Origin: Polytrichum commune
Taxonomy: Eukaryota; Streptophyta; Polytrichopsida; Polytrichales; Polytrichaceae
Direction: 5' to 3'
DNA: 64,000 nucleotides
Assembly (NCBI GenBank): GCA_950295325.1
Contig: OX485803.1
Coordinates: 12,710,001-12,774,000, forward strand
Shown here: positions 1-11,985 of the stretch, piece after piece
Numbering within the stretch: the first letter of the stretch is position 1
How the letters are laid out: every line of letters begins with the position of its first letter
The notes under the pieces: generated by a model
Seen by the model: the letters and a program-made list of their open reading frames with translations, nothing else
What the model was told of the DNA's origin: nothing
The model's database searches: none
Position numbers and translations under genes: made by a program

Positions 1-1
1 T

Positions 2-1874
2 AAAGTGAAGGAAGAGAGGGACAAGAAGAGGGAGAAAGACAAGACAAAGGATGAGAAGGACAAGGTTAGGGAGAAGGACAAAGGGAAAGCCCCTCTCTCA
101 AAGCCATCGACCCCAGGAAGTGCTAGCAAAGTCAAGCCAAGCAGCACGAATAATGTGAGTATAGTTTGTGATGTGGCTGTTGATTGCCTGCTTCTTAATT
201 TATTTTGAGATTTTATATCTACCCTCTATTCTTATAAAATCTTTCTCATGGTATGAAAGAAGAACCTATAGGACTTCCCACTGCAGTTTTAGAATCACAC
301 TCTGTAATCTGTGGATTCCGGCTAAAGATCTCTAATGTAGTGCTCTTCGGATTGTAGAAATTGGGATTGATTTATGATCATGAAAGTGAGGTAGTAATCT
401 TAACGGACATTTGGATTTACTGCTCAGCAGGGAGGCACATCTTCAGAGAAGCAAGCTGTGAAGAAGGTGACTACTACAACAACCACCAAAACCACAACGA
501 CAAAGACTGTGAAGGAGGAGAAGAAAGAAAAGAAGGTCTACTCCTTACCAGGACAAAAGCATGAACCTCCGGAAGAGGTGTGATTCTCACCATTTATCAG
601 TTCTTGGCGTATAATATAGTTGAATGCAAGTAAATGACCTAAATTCCATCCTCAATAGATGTTTTGTTCATTGCTATGTTCAGTTTCTTCAGATGTTCGT
701 GTGTGCACTCACAATTTTAAAATCCACTATGTGTTGCTTACTCCTAGGGTGATGATGATACTCCTGGTTGATTGTTATATGCATGATCTTTCCAGATTCA
801 TGTAGCTTCCAGAGCTGAAGAGTGTAATTGTATATCTTGACAAAGCCAATCTTGAGATTGCTTGATTCATGGTATTTTACTATTACAGCTGTGCTTCTGA
901 CAAGGTCTAAAGTTTGATTAATGACTCTACCAGATGTTTGTTTCAATGTATTTAGTTTGAAAGTTATGTGGGTGGGTTATGCAGAGAGATCCATTGAGGG
1001 TCTTTTACTCGACTCTTCGAGAGCAGATGCCAGATAGTGAGATGGCTGAAGTATGGTGAGTTCCTATGAGTTTTGTCCTTTCTGAAAATATGGCATTATT
1101 TAATGTCCACTATGTATGCATTTCTTGTGTTGATCATATTGTTGCGTTTGAAATAGATGCTCTATAAATCAATGTACTTATTTATGGAGATTCATTTTGG
1201 CCCCCTTAATACTAAAAGATCTAGGGGTATATCTCATTACTTCAGAAACTACAATAAATGAGCAGGGTTATGCTCTGTGGTTACAGCAGGTACTTGCAAG
1301 GGTCCTTAGCAATTGACCAGTAGTTTTTTTTAAAATAAAAACATTTTTTGCAATTTTACCCCTTTGGAGGCCCTAAATTAGGAGAGATCTGTTGTTCCAC
1401 ATGCAAGGGGGTTGTATTTTGAACTAAAGCCCTAGTGCAAGAACCGAACCTCCAATATCGTTGTACAACTGTTGTCTACTAAATATCACTGTACATAAAA
1501 GCTTCTAGCCTCAGCAGATGATCATGATAAGGTTGTCACAATTTCACTTGTTTATGTTCAAAGGTGAATTGGCTTCTTAGTACCCATTTTATTGCAGGTT
1601 GATGGAGCATGGATTGCTTGCCCATAATGAGGCCAAGCTTGCGTTTGATCGAAAGCAGAAAAGGGTGCATGGATTGAAGCATAGCACACCAATGAAGTCC
1701 TCTCCCTCTTCACAGATGTCCAATGGTTCCACAGGGGCAAGGACACCTGCGTCAAATGGCAAGGGGAAAGGGGCTGGCACATCAAAGGGCAAGAAGAGGG
1801 TGGACAATTTTAGTGATAGTGATAGCGATGATGACTTCCTTCAAAATCGGCTAAAGAAAAAGCTAAAGGCGTAG
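2..1874 (+). CDS. 3' end of lysine-rich, probably nuclear protein gene (partial)
   Basis: The window opens inside an exon (to 154) coding a highly charged Lys/Glu/Asp stretch. Consistent GT-AG junctions join it to exons at 431-577, about 985-1055 and 1598-1874, ending in TAG. The third exon encodes a compact conserved-looking segment (DPLRVFYSTLREQMPDSEM) and the join into exon 4 completes a Trp before LMEHGLL. The last exon continues with a basic tail, a serine/aspartate run (SDSDSDDD) and a final lysine cluster. The exon 2 product is rich in Thr and Lys. The short DPLRVFY...EMAEVWLMEHGLL block resembles a plant protein family of unknown function that I cannot name. The acidic and basic low-complexity regions suggest a nuclear location, which is inference. 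The 5' part lies outside the window. Confidence 0.75.
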
Positions 1875-2794
1875 TCGGATTTGTTTTTTCCTCTTAGCCT
1901 TTTCTTTTTCAAGATGTAATCTGACCCGCGGTTTGCTTTAGAATTAGTTTAATTGTTCATGAAGGTTTATCTTCTGGTAGGATCCCAAGAGATCATCATA
2001 CACGGGAGCAATTTTCAGGGTGGAAAACTGATATGCCAGGAAATTCAGCACATAGAGATTGGATGCTAGGGCCAACACTTCTAGTCTAACACTTTGTATT
2101 CTTGGAAAATTCAACTTGCAGGTGCTCATGAGATGCAATCAAGCACTGGGTGTAGGACTGAGGTTTAGCTTTGTAAAGTGTACATTGAAAGAATATCACG
2201 TGCAGGCTTGTTGATTGGAGCAGTGCTGTTGACATTGCAACAATCAGGAGAAAGTTAGCTTTTGAGGTTTGAACTGACATACTTGTTTCAACAGTTTTCT
2301 GGTCTTCTTGACCTTGCACACATTTGTCTGTCCTAGACATAGAAGTCTAGGACATCGTTGCAATTACTGATGATGATTGTCCTCCAGTTACATGTGTGCT
2401 TTCACTCATGAATTGTATGATCTGGCATCTGTTCTGCTGTATTTATACTCTATCTTCATGATGGTGAACAGATATTTAATCTATGCTGTTGGTTTCCAGA
2501 TTATAGCTGGTCTTGTGGTTTCTTGGTTCTGTATTTGTGTCTGAATTTTTTTGTCCAGGCTTCAATCTCTTTGACAGCGTACCGTGACATCAACCTAGAT
2601 GCTTGTGCCTGGTTTCTATAGTAATCTCTTTTGCTGTATCATGTAAAATAAAAGCTCTGGATGACATGTCAGCTACGAAGGCACGATTGAGTACTTGTTT
2701 ATGTTGGACCTGATTTGTCTGATACCTTTTTATGAATACTAAGTGCACTTATTGCTAATTATCTCTACTTATTTCTGGTGAAGGTATAAAGAGG
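1875..2794. other. 3' flank of the first gene, no gene seen
   Basis: The T-rich sequence just after the stop codon is probably 3' UTR. I see no coding region or repeat in the rest. Confidence 0.4.
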
Positions 2795-4951
2795 TTGCCC
2801 TTTATAGTCAAAGAACTGATCATATTCATTAGTGGTGCCGATGGAGATTGTTTGTCTTCGTTTATATTTAGCTGCAAAGTTAGTCCACTCATACACTTTG
2901 GCCACACACCTGAGGGCCACTTTATACTAGAGCTTAAGGGCCCTCAATCCATAATGTACAAATTATGTGAGTGGTTGAGAGACCTTTGCACTGCACCTTG
3001 AAGGCCTATGGGACCAAGGACATTCGAATGGATGGAAAATCTACAAGGTGTCCTGCATGGCAGCAAGTGGGTAGTTTTTCATGGTCTATTGGATATTGTG
3101 TAAGGTTTGTCCCTCTTGCACCCTATGTGATGTCCCCGGATGATCGATTGGCATTTGTGGGTATAGTACAAAATTTGAAGGTCTCTAGTTCATACTCAAG
3201 TTCCTTGAAGAAATGGATACATCCTGAGACTCAAAAATTGAAGGGCTTAAAAGCCCATGATTACCACATTCTCATGCAACATGTCCTCCCTTTTAAGTGT
3301 TCGTACTATACTGCCCAAAGGACCAAGGCTTGCAATAATTCGTTTGACTTGCGATTTTCAACGAATCTATGCCAAAACCTTGGACCTTGCTACTATGAAG
3401 GACTTAAAAGAGGAGGTTGCAATGACATTGTGTATACTTGAGAAAGAGTTCCCCCCCTCTTTGTTCAACGTAATGACACATTTGATGTACCACCTAATGG
3501 AGGAGTTGGATCTTTGTGGTTATGTGCACACGAGATGGATGTACCCTATAGAAAGGTACATGAAGACATTGAAGAATTTTGTATGAAATAAGGCAAGGCT
3601 AGAAGGAAGCATGGCTGAGGGGTATTCCTTTGAAGAATCACTTGAATTTTGTACAAAGTATATTAAAGAATCGAAGAGCACAAAGACACGAATGTGGGAT
3701 GACCGTGAGGATCCCAAGATGTACGATGAAATGCCAGAAGAAGAGGGTCATGATAGGCATATGCCAGCTATTTTGAGGGATTGGGCACACTCATTTGTCT
3801 TGAAGCCGCACTACAACCTTGAAAGAAGTGAATTCCAATGTAAACTTTAGTCAAAAGTGGCGGTCTACTGTACTTACGTGGCGGTGATTTTAGTTTGCCA
3901 TAGGTGGTGTGTGCTTCATTGATGATCATATGTTGTAATTTATAGTGCATGCAATGAATAATAATGGTCATGCTTGGAGCACTTAATAATCCCATACCCT
4001 ACAATTATAGATAGTCTGAGCATATTGTCTTATTTAGAAATTTGACAAGACTTTTGAACTCAACTTCTTGATGCAGGAGGTACGAGGATGCCGTGAAAGC
4101 TCAAAACACATTTGGATCGCAATATCAAAACATTCATAGGAGAAGGGGATGGAGGGCAAGGATGTAATTTCCAGAAAAGTTAAAGCCGTTGCCACCCTAT
4201 GAAAAGTGGATACTATCTGCCATTTCAAATGCAATCAATGATGGAGAGAAAATTGAGGAAGAGATAATTCAATTGAGCATATCCCCTACCTTGAAAGCTA
4301 CAACATACTGATCTATGTCCACATATGGAAATCACATCCGTGTGAAGAGTGCAGAGACCAATCTAGTTACAATGGATTTTGGAGTTGCAGCTGTATTTGA
4401 AACCACGTGTCGCTCAAGTGTCAATGACAGGAACCCTGTCGACAATGAGGTTGAATATGTAGGATAATGTTGAAGAGATCCTAGAGTTGAACTATGGCAT
4501 CATATGTGTGATAGTGTTGTTGTGCAATTGGGTGAGAGCCAATTATAGAGGAGCAGGGGCTACTATGAAACGCGATGAATATGGGTTCACTTTGGTGAAT
4601 TTCAAGCAAATGTTGCCCATTTATGAAGATTCTTTTGCATTTCCAATCCACATTGAGCAGGTCTTCTTTTCAAATGACCCTGGCAGTGACGATGGATGGA
4701 AAGTGGTTCTAAAGAATGAGCCTCGCAGTCGACGAGTGGAATGTGCTAAGGATAAAATGGTAGAGGTGCCTTGTTTGACGCTAGGGAACGATCAAAACTA
4801 TTCAGGCTTGGCTAATCCAACTCTTGGTCCATATGATGTGGAGAGTGATGATAGTGCAAACGAAGATGATGTAGGGCAAGAGATTAATGAGGATGAATTT
4901 GACTCAGAAGATAATGAAGACTACTTTGGAATTTCATCTTCAGATGAATGA
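2795..4951 (+). pseudogene. CACTA (En/Spm-like) tnp2 transposase, decayed 3' half
   Basis: Fragments in several frames line up in the order found in CACTA TNP2-type transposases. The 3100-3590 stretch matches the DUF4218 region: SPDDRLAFVGIVQNLKV, a GLKAHDYHILMQHVLP block, then after a frameshift EKEFPPSLFNVMTHL and CGYVHTRWMYPIERYM. The next frame (3590-3760) gives the GSMAEGYSFEE segment that normally follows. The 4487-4951 frame resembles DUF4216 (the FPIHIEQVFFSND region) and ends in an acidic tail. The catalytic Transposase_21 domain is missing or unrecognisable upstream of 2971. At least three frame breaks make this non-functional. I could not locate the CACTA termini. Confidence 0.8.
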
Positions 4952-6855
4952 ATATCACATAAGCTATTGCATCTCATAGGTAGGACCTAGTCATTCCACA
5001 ATGCACATAAACATACTTACATTTGCTATTGCATTGCATATATGGACCTTTTATATAGGATCATGTGGCATGTTTGCATGCATGTTATAGGTTACATGCT
5101 ACCAATAATGTTTGTTTTCTCATGTTAAATTAGACTATGTTTAGTCCACATGTGTGTAAAGATTTATGAGTTGAGTAAAACAAAGGTAGTTGATAAGTTG
5201 CTTGTTCGCGATAGTGTGTGTTACTTAAATTCTTAAGACCATGTCTAGTCTTAATGTATGATTGCGTTATTGAGTCAAGAAGACAAATAGAGTACATAGA
5301 TGGCTTGCTCCCCATGAAGTATATTTCCTCTAGTTTTGTGGACTATGTTTAATCAGTAAGTATGGTTGGGTTGCTCAATCAAAAAAACCAAGAGTGATTT
5401 GGACTATGAGCAGTCAACAAGTACATCCGAACCCTTGAGTTTGGCTATCTTAGTGGGAAAAGCACAGAGAGTCAATTATGCCGAGCCATTGTGACATGGT
5501 TTTGTACTAGTGGTAAGATTGTAAAAAGTTTCATCAAATGATTAGTAAGATCGTAAGTTCACTTGTTGTTGATCTTTTTGATACCAACATAAGCCAATCT
5601 CCATGTTTTGACAGACAGTCTATCAAGTCAATTGGATGCCTATACTCCAACCAATGATTACCAAAATTTTTACGTGTTTCATAAACCCTCCCAACAAATC
5701 AAACCTTAATTATGGCTGTTTTTTTTGGGTCTACCACATTTTTGACAATTCTAGCTTCATGTGTGTTCTTGTGACTTTCCTTGCCTGCATCTTGTAATTT
5801 TGATCGCAATCAAAACTCAAAGTATCGTGAACAAAAAAAACATTACTTGTCCCATTTTATTCCACTTGTTAATTAGTCTCTACCCCTTACCACCGAAGGG
5901 TTTTGGGCTAAAAAATAGAAAAGTCATAAAATAAGGGTCAATTCATTTAAAGGAGAAAGCTTCCATAAAGAAAGGTATGATGAAAAGATCAATCCAAGCT
6001 TATTATGATTTGTTTAGTATTTGAAAGGAGTTTTGGTTCAATATCCATCAAACAAAACAAATTACATTAGTTTCACTTTGTTTTTGTATGCATATGCACA
6101 CCATACGTGTATATCATGCCCTTCAAGAGATGTCATGAAAAGGGTGGATGTTAACCCTTCCCCAACAAGCTTGTTGGAGAAGGGGTATGTTGATAAGATA
6201 AGGGCCTGGGGCTTGCAACCCACAACTAGGAACAAGTTTTTTAAGCGTGACCAAAAAAAATTGCCCATCCAACCTGATTTCCAAAATTGGAATTGCCCTT
6301 GAATTCTTAAAGGCCACCTTGTCCACAAAACCCATATTGAGTGCACCTCACCTTCAAGGCCCAAAATCAAAAGTAAATATTTATTTCCACTTAGTAAACA
6401 AGCAATTGAGTGGATATTCATTCCCTTATTGAAAGTTTCAATAAACCGTGTAATTACCTTGGAAGTTGAAACTCGAAAGGTGACACCATATACAACACAT
6501 TTTATAAGTTGTCATAAACTAGTATGACTATATTTACACAAAAATACATACGTTAAAAATTCTAGAGTTTATGGGTATCACGATTTGAGAAGACTCAACC
6601 TTTTTGTGCCCTTGTCTCTTGTCATGCTCCCCTTGCTTCCGTTTCATTTTCACCCATAGTATGACAAACTATATACTTACATTCCCCAAAACCACTTGTT
6701 ATATCGAAGTCCTCATCATGAATGTCAAAATTTATGCATATATATTCTTGAGGTCGCTCATCAACCTTATCATCAATTCCAAACTTGATGTATGTGAGTT
6801 TGAGTTCACTCAACAATGTCATAACATCCCAAAGTCGATGTCCACGTCTTTGACA
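4952..6855. other. intergenic DNA between the CACTA remnant and the DUF3598-like gene
   Basis: AT-rich sequence with no recognisable gene. Short frames at 6021-6421 occur on both strands but resemble nothing I know. The segment 6764-6822 is a partial copy of the end of the neighbouring gene and is listed separately. Confidence 0.4.
6764..6822 (-). repeat. partial duplicate of the terminal coding segment of the DUF3598-like gene
   Basis: Read on the minus strand this encodes ELKLTYIKFGIDDKV, nearly the same as DLKLAYIKFGVYDKV at the end of the last exon 99 bases upstream in that sense. The spacing is a multiple of three but a stop codon lies between, so the copy is outside the reading frame unless spliced in. 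The open frame continues for about 45 acidic codons to 6622. Confidence 0.7.
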
Positions 6856-9800
6856 TCACTTGACCTTGTCATAAACTCCAAACTTGATGTACGCGAGCTT
6901 GAGGTCGGCCCCATATGCACATGAAGCAACGCGAACTCGGGCCTCACTCTCCACCCACGTCACATAGAATGCGAAGTCCTTGCCAATTGCGGGTGCTTTT
7001 GGTGCAAATACACTCACATTGTTGGGCATGTGCACCAATGTGTAGGCGGCCGCATCCTCTCCCACCATCACGCCTCCCTTGAATCCTTGCCACTCGGCTT
7101 CGCGTCTCGTTAACACAAGTTGTGGTGTCAAAGCCTCCTCGTGACCACGGTATGTGCCATTCGGTTCATCCCTTGTCTCCTCCACGGGTGCCCTAAATAA
7201 GACCCATTTACGATTCTTTAGATTGTCTAAGGAGGGCATGTGAATGTTGTTATGAATCTTATGTTGTATTGAAGATGTTTTTTTTCTAGAAATGGATAGG
7301 GTGAGTGAAGGGACTCTTGGCTTGCAAGCTACTATTACCTTTCAATGGTGGGGTCTATTATCAAATGATGCGCATCTTGACCTAATTGGTGCGGCTGTCA
7401 ATCATAGGGTGGATTGGAGGGGGAGGGAGGGAATGAGGCTCTTGTGGTGATAATTGGTAGTTTCTTTTTGTGATAATAATGTAAGAATGAGGGGAGAGGG
7501 AGGGGAACGGTGAGAGTCCCATTGGGTTTATAAAAAACCTAGAGTTCCGATCCTTGAAATATCTTTCCCGGAAAGCCCTATACTGGGTTAATGTCCACAA
7601 CACCTATCAACTAGCAACAAGGAAAGTGAGAACCTTGATTACTTTAAAGATCTCGCGTACTAGCATTTTAAGACAAACTAACACGTAAATCCTGATTGTT
7701 TAGTGAACTTCAATTGGGATGAATCAACAACAAACATATATGGTGTAGGTTTTTACCATCTCCCCATGGTAGGTGCTAGGTTACGAAACCCCCTTATCCC
7801 TTACCAAGACTTGTGAAAGAGAGAATCTAAGAATGTGCACATACCTACTGTGTTGCCAAAGTGTGCCGGCCCATGAAGACTCTAACTTCTCCTCGCTGTC
7901 TTTCACCTCTTCGAGCAGGAGGGATACCCCAAGGAAGCCTTGGTTGTCATAGCCCACAGGGACTGACATCCTCATCATTGGGTCTGCACATGAATTGAAA
8001 ATCAAACACAAAGCATCGACTAATTCACACATCCACAAAGCCTTGGTAGTCAGAGCCCACAGGGACTGACATCCTCATCTTTGGGTTTGCACATGGATTG
8101 AAAATAAAAAACAAAGCATCAACTAATTCACACATCCACAAAGCCTTGGTTGTCAGAGCCCAGAGGGACTGATATCCTCATCTTTGGGTTTGCACATGGA
8201 TTGAAAATCAGACACAAAGCATCAACTAATTCACACATCCACAAAGCCTTGGTTGTCATAGCCCACAGGGACTGACATCCTCATCTTTGGGTCTGCACAT
8301 GGATTGAAAATCAAACACAAAGCATCAACTAATTCACACATCCATTCAAGGAATGTCCGCAAGTCGCCACATCTACCACAAGGGCCCTGAAGTTCACCAC
8401 CTCTGTACTGTTACCTGTATCAGTAGGGCGGATGCACATAGTACCACTACATAATGAAAGTGGAACATCTATCGCCATCTTAGATGTAGAGACAAAGGTG
8501 ATGAAGTTTAGGGACCACATCCATTCAAGATGTGCCCATAACAATGAATAGGGAGAACCAGCTGCTGGTTACAAATGAACCAGTTGAGTTCGAGAAATAA
8601 CCGGTTAAAGTTCAAGACTCCAGGAAAATTACCAATGATTTTAGAGGAATCTATAGAATATATCTCAAATTACTCAAGAGAAACCAAAAGATCACAACAT
8701 GTAACCGGTTGGACTTGGAAACACTAGGATTCCAGCCAATGATGCCCAAAAATCTCCCCGGACACTGACCCATAAGCCACCTCTTTCACATCCCTAACCA
8801 CATCTAGCACAAGGGCCTTCATGAACATCACCTTCATCCAATATTAGTAGGATAGATATACACGGTACCACTACATTGTTTATGGTATTTAGTGTCACAT
8901 GCGTGATAGTGTCGCTTACCCTATTTTGAGGCGTATGCTAAGTTACACTCATGATCAACAACTTCATCATTATTGTCCCATCATGACACTTGGCATTCAA
9001 GTGTGCTTATTAATGTGTTGTTCCATAGTGTTATGAGGTGTATGCCTATGTTACAGAATCATCTACAAGTGTGCATAAATTACACTTGTCACTAGTATGC
9101 TCAAAAATATCTTCCTCATGTATTCTAGAATGTGAACATATGACACTTGCCATTAGTATGTTCAATAAAATCTTCCCCTTGCATACCAAAACACAAAACT
9201 ATCATCTCAAGTACCCCAAGGTGCTACACTAAACGTCATAACATAAATAAATTTTCACTTTAAAAATTTACTTTTGTTGGCAAAAAAAATATCATATTGA
9301 CAATTAGCAGACGTGACACTTCGAGACCTCTAGGCATCTAGTCTAGTTTAGGCCCTTTGCAAATAGTGCACGTGACATTAAATACCATAAACGGTTTAGT
9401 GAAAGTAGAAGAATATCTACGACCGTCCCAAAGATTGAGACAAAGGTGATGAACTTTAGAGCTCACATCCACTCAAGTTAGTTATCCCCAAGCTACACCT
9501 TTCGAGTTTCTAACTGTTTCTAGCACCCCATCTAGCAGAAGGGCCCTGAAGTTCATCACCTATGTCTAGAATTAGTCTGATGTATGTACATGCAGGTACC
9601 AATGCTGGAAGTGGGAATTCGATCAGCCACTCTTCTAAATATTGCGTCAGAGGTGATGAGTTGTAGGGCCATTCCAAAGCCGCTGATGAAGGTGGTGTGC
9701 ACCATGAAGGTGGTGAGTAGGGTTAGCTATCAAGGAACGCAAAACTGTCATGATCTCTTACTTGCATAGAAAAAGAGTTCACTAAACACCACCGATCGTG

Positions 9801-11173
9801 GGTCGTTCGGCTTTAGGTACATTTGGATCCACCCGTTATTGCCTGACGGGAAACAAAGAACGCGATGATCAATAGAGTTTGGGTGCAAAATCCCGTCTGC
9901 TAGATTGTGCTCCTCCATGGTGATGTTCCAAGGTCCATACTCCCAATTCATATCCGCACCGAACCCCTGTACATCGTACCACTGGTTCCTGCACCCCAAC
10001 GCTCCCTCTTTTATACGACGAGACTCCAAACATAATGCACCATAATATTAGTCATGTTCCTCTTAGTTCAGTGATGCCTGCTCGTCACAAACCAGAATAC
10101 CTGGGGACAGTGCATTCAAGGCATGTCAGAATGCACCACTATTATGCATGTGAATGCACACTTGAACTTGTTTTCCCTTACACGTCGTCATGTTTTAATG
10201 TTATCATCTCCAACATATCTTCATTGCCGACAAGAATTGCAGAAGCCTGTTCAGAAATGCACGTAAATTAAGAAATGTCCTGGGGACCAGAACAGGGGGA
10301 AGAAACCAGGAAGGGCAGGAGAAAAACAACGTGGGGTCTGGAGAAAATAATATGCCATGACGCTTCACGCAGGGAAAGGGCCTTCTGTGTCATGCAACGA
10401 TGGGTTTTTGCGGGCACCCATCCAAGAGGCCCATTATGGGCACCAAGATGTCGTGCATTGAGGTATTTAAGTTACTTATTGTTATATTGAATTGCCCATG
10501 TCAATGGTGGCCCTGTGGAATTTTATTTATTGATCATTTACTTTCTTCCAAATCAGACCATACATATATGTAAGACATATAGAGAGAGTCGGGTTCGTAG
10601 AATTGATCTAGATTCAAATTTTCCACTATGCATATCTTATCATTGTCACATTTGACTTGCATACTTCCACTTCCTAATTGCAGCAGATTGTGGTTAAAGT
10701 ATACTCCACTCTTATAAAACAAGTAAAGGTTGACTTTAATATTTGTTGAAGGCCTGTACCAAACATCGAATATGGTTTAGAAAGTATGAGGGCGCTTTCA
10801 AGGACTAAAGCATGGATGCAACTCCACTCGAGCCTTTCCACTATGCAATAGCAGCTCATTTCACGAGCTTAGATGCACATTAAATCCGGAGCACTTTGAT
10901 AAGACCCACAATTCACGCGCACCTGTGAAATAATCGGGTTCGTTCAGGGTCCACCATTTGTAGCGACCGCACCGACTTGTACTCCTTGCACACCTCCTTG
11001 GATTTGTCGGGGAAATACTGGGTCCAAAACCCGTGCCAGTGCTTCCAGTGTGTATCAGCAAGCCAATTCCAGTTGTCACTTGCGGTGACTTGCTCCACTG
11101 TCTCGGGCCCGATGCCCTTGCTGTCCGGAATTCTCCAAACCACTGGCCCTGCACCCTCAGCGATGTCCATTCC
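6856..11173 (-). CDS. DUF3598-like protein gene (three exons found, 5' end missing)
   Basis: Three minus-strand exons join with matching phases: 11173-10923, 9988-9762 and 7226-6856. Exon 1 follows a TGTGCAG acceptor and encodes a Trp-rich block (NWNWLADTHWKHWHGFWTQY) then KSVRSLQM. Exon 2 (from the acceptor GGTGCAG) starts NQWYDVQGFG and carries WEYGPWNI, GILHPNSIDHRVLCFPSG and a final ELFFYA. Exon 3 continues NLKNRKWVLFRAPVEE and ends YIKFGVYDKVK before TGA. The WxxWHGxWTxY...VRS, GI.HP and ELFF pattern resembles the DUF3598 (lipocalin-like) family of plants and cyanobacteria, often plastid-located; this is recognition by eye and the biochemical role is unknown. About 280 residues are covered; an upstream exon with the start codon and any transit peptide was not found. 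Intron 2 (7227-9761) holds a 103-bp tandem array and a TIR insertion. Confidence 0.62.
7937..8348. repeat. tandem array, four copies of a 103-bp unit
   Basis: The word GCCTTGGTTGTCATAGCCC (with small variants) recurs at 7937, 8040, 8143 and 8246, an exact 103-base period, and the whole unit through TCAACTAATTCACACATCCA is conserved. It lies in intron 2 of the DUF3598-like gene. 103 is not a multiple of three and no open frame runs through the array. Confidence 0.92.
8352..9620. repeat. three diverged copies of a 150-200 bp dispersed/tandem repeat
   Basis: A segment beginning CACAAGGGCC[C/T]T and ending near GAGACAAAGGTGATGAA occurs at about 8378-8530, 8810-8877 plus 9393-9475 (split by the TIR element) and, partly, 9535-9610. 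Shared landmarks are GTACCACTACAT, GTGAAAGT[A/G]GAA and CTCACATCCA[C/T]TCAAG. The repeats lie in the same intron as the 103-bp array. Confidence 0.7.
8878..9392. mobile_element. TIR element, 515 bp (family also at 63368-63924)
   Basis: The ends are inverted repeats of about 21 bases: 8878-8898 (TTTATGGTATTTAGTGTCAC core) and 9372-9392. It interrupts the second copy of the intronic repeat: the flanks (CCACTACATT and TTTAGTGAAAGT) are contiguous in the uninterrupted copy near 8435. There is no coding capacity, so it is a MITE-like non-autonomous element. The target duplication is unclear, so I do not assign a superfamily. Confidence 0.8.
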
Positions 11174-11345
11174 CTGCACAGAATTACGTTTTTTATATAT
11201 TTTTATATTTTTATCAAAGTTTCAGCAAAGGCTCATTTCAACAAACGTAGAAAAAGGGGATCTTTCTAACATGGCACATTGGACACCCTGTCATCTAGGC
11301 CTTGTGCAAAAGCATCACATTTTTATACCAAAAGAACTGATGCGA
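11174..11345. other. upstream flank of the DUF3598-like gene
   Basis: The base run before the first visible exon is T/A-rich with a good acceptor, consistent with an intron. I could not find the next exon upstream with confidence. Confidence 0.35.
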
Positions 11346-11460
11346 CACCCCGGGTACGCAACTCCCATATTATACGCAGGGGGCATCGTACTTAAAACGG
11401 CTTAGAGGACGGCTTTTGTAAAAATTATATCAAATTATATCAAATTAAAATGATCAAAAA

Positions 11461-11592
11461 GTTGGGTGAAGACCAAATTAAATAAAATGAGATGAAAAAA
11501 AAGTTGGGTAAAGACCAAATTAAATAAAATGAGATGAAAAAAAAGTTGGGTGAAGACCAAATTAAATAAATGAGATGAAAAAAAAGTTGGGT
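11461..11592. repeat. tandem array of a 42-bp AT-rich unit, about three copies
   Basis: GTTGGGT[G/A]AAGACC recurs at 11461, 11503 and 11544, with a last partial copy at 11586, giving 41-42 base periods. The rest of each unit is AAATTAAATAAAATGAGATG plus an A run. Confidence 0.9.
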
Positions 11593-11606
11593 TGCATATT
11601 TATTAA

Positions 11607-11692
11607 GCCTCCCATTAAAATTATAGGCCACGAATAGTTGCCTCCCATTAAAATTATAGGCCACGAATAGTTGCCTCCCATTAAAATTATAA
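11607..11692. repeat. tandem array of a 33-bp unit, two full copies and a partial
   Basis: GCCTCCCATTAAAATTATAG starts at 11607, 11640 and 11673, an exact 33-base period. It is directly beside the 42-bp array and inside the same TIR element. Confidence 0.92.
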
Positions 11693-11985
11693 TTCATTCA
11701 CAATTTTAAAATTTTATTAAAAAGTCCAAAAAGTTGGGTAGTTTGACCTATGGTACCTGTATTAAAAAAAATCATATAATTAGGTTTTTAATGCAATTAT
11801 ATGCTTCAAAATATATTCATTTCCTATATATAATTACATTTTTGGATTCCTTGTTAGAAGGGCTACAAGGGTTTCCTACATTAAAACATATTGTGTCACT
11901 CAATATTGGACTAAAACGCATTATAAGTGATTATAATCAGGACCATATAATACGGGAGTTGCGTACCCGGGTGCGACACACATCT

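Larger units (their letters stand above)
11346..11975. mobile_element. TIR element about 620 bp with internal tandem arrays
   Basis: A 26-base inverted repeat (core CCCGGGTACGCAACTCCC) lies at 11349-11374 and 11946-11971. Between the arms are two short tandem arrays and AT-rich sequence. No protein is encoded. It resembles a foldback or MITE-type element. Sequence just outside the arms is not duplicated in an obvious way, so the class is open. Confidence 0.65.

Noticed and set aside
6062..6421. 119-codon minus-strand frame as a gene
   Set aside because: Competing frames in the same region on both strands and no domain-like pattern.
7937..8348. CRISPR-like regular array
   Set aside because: The whole 103-bp unit is repeated with no unique spacers, and the sequence is from a plant nuclear genome.
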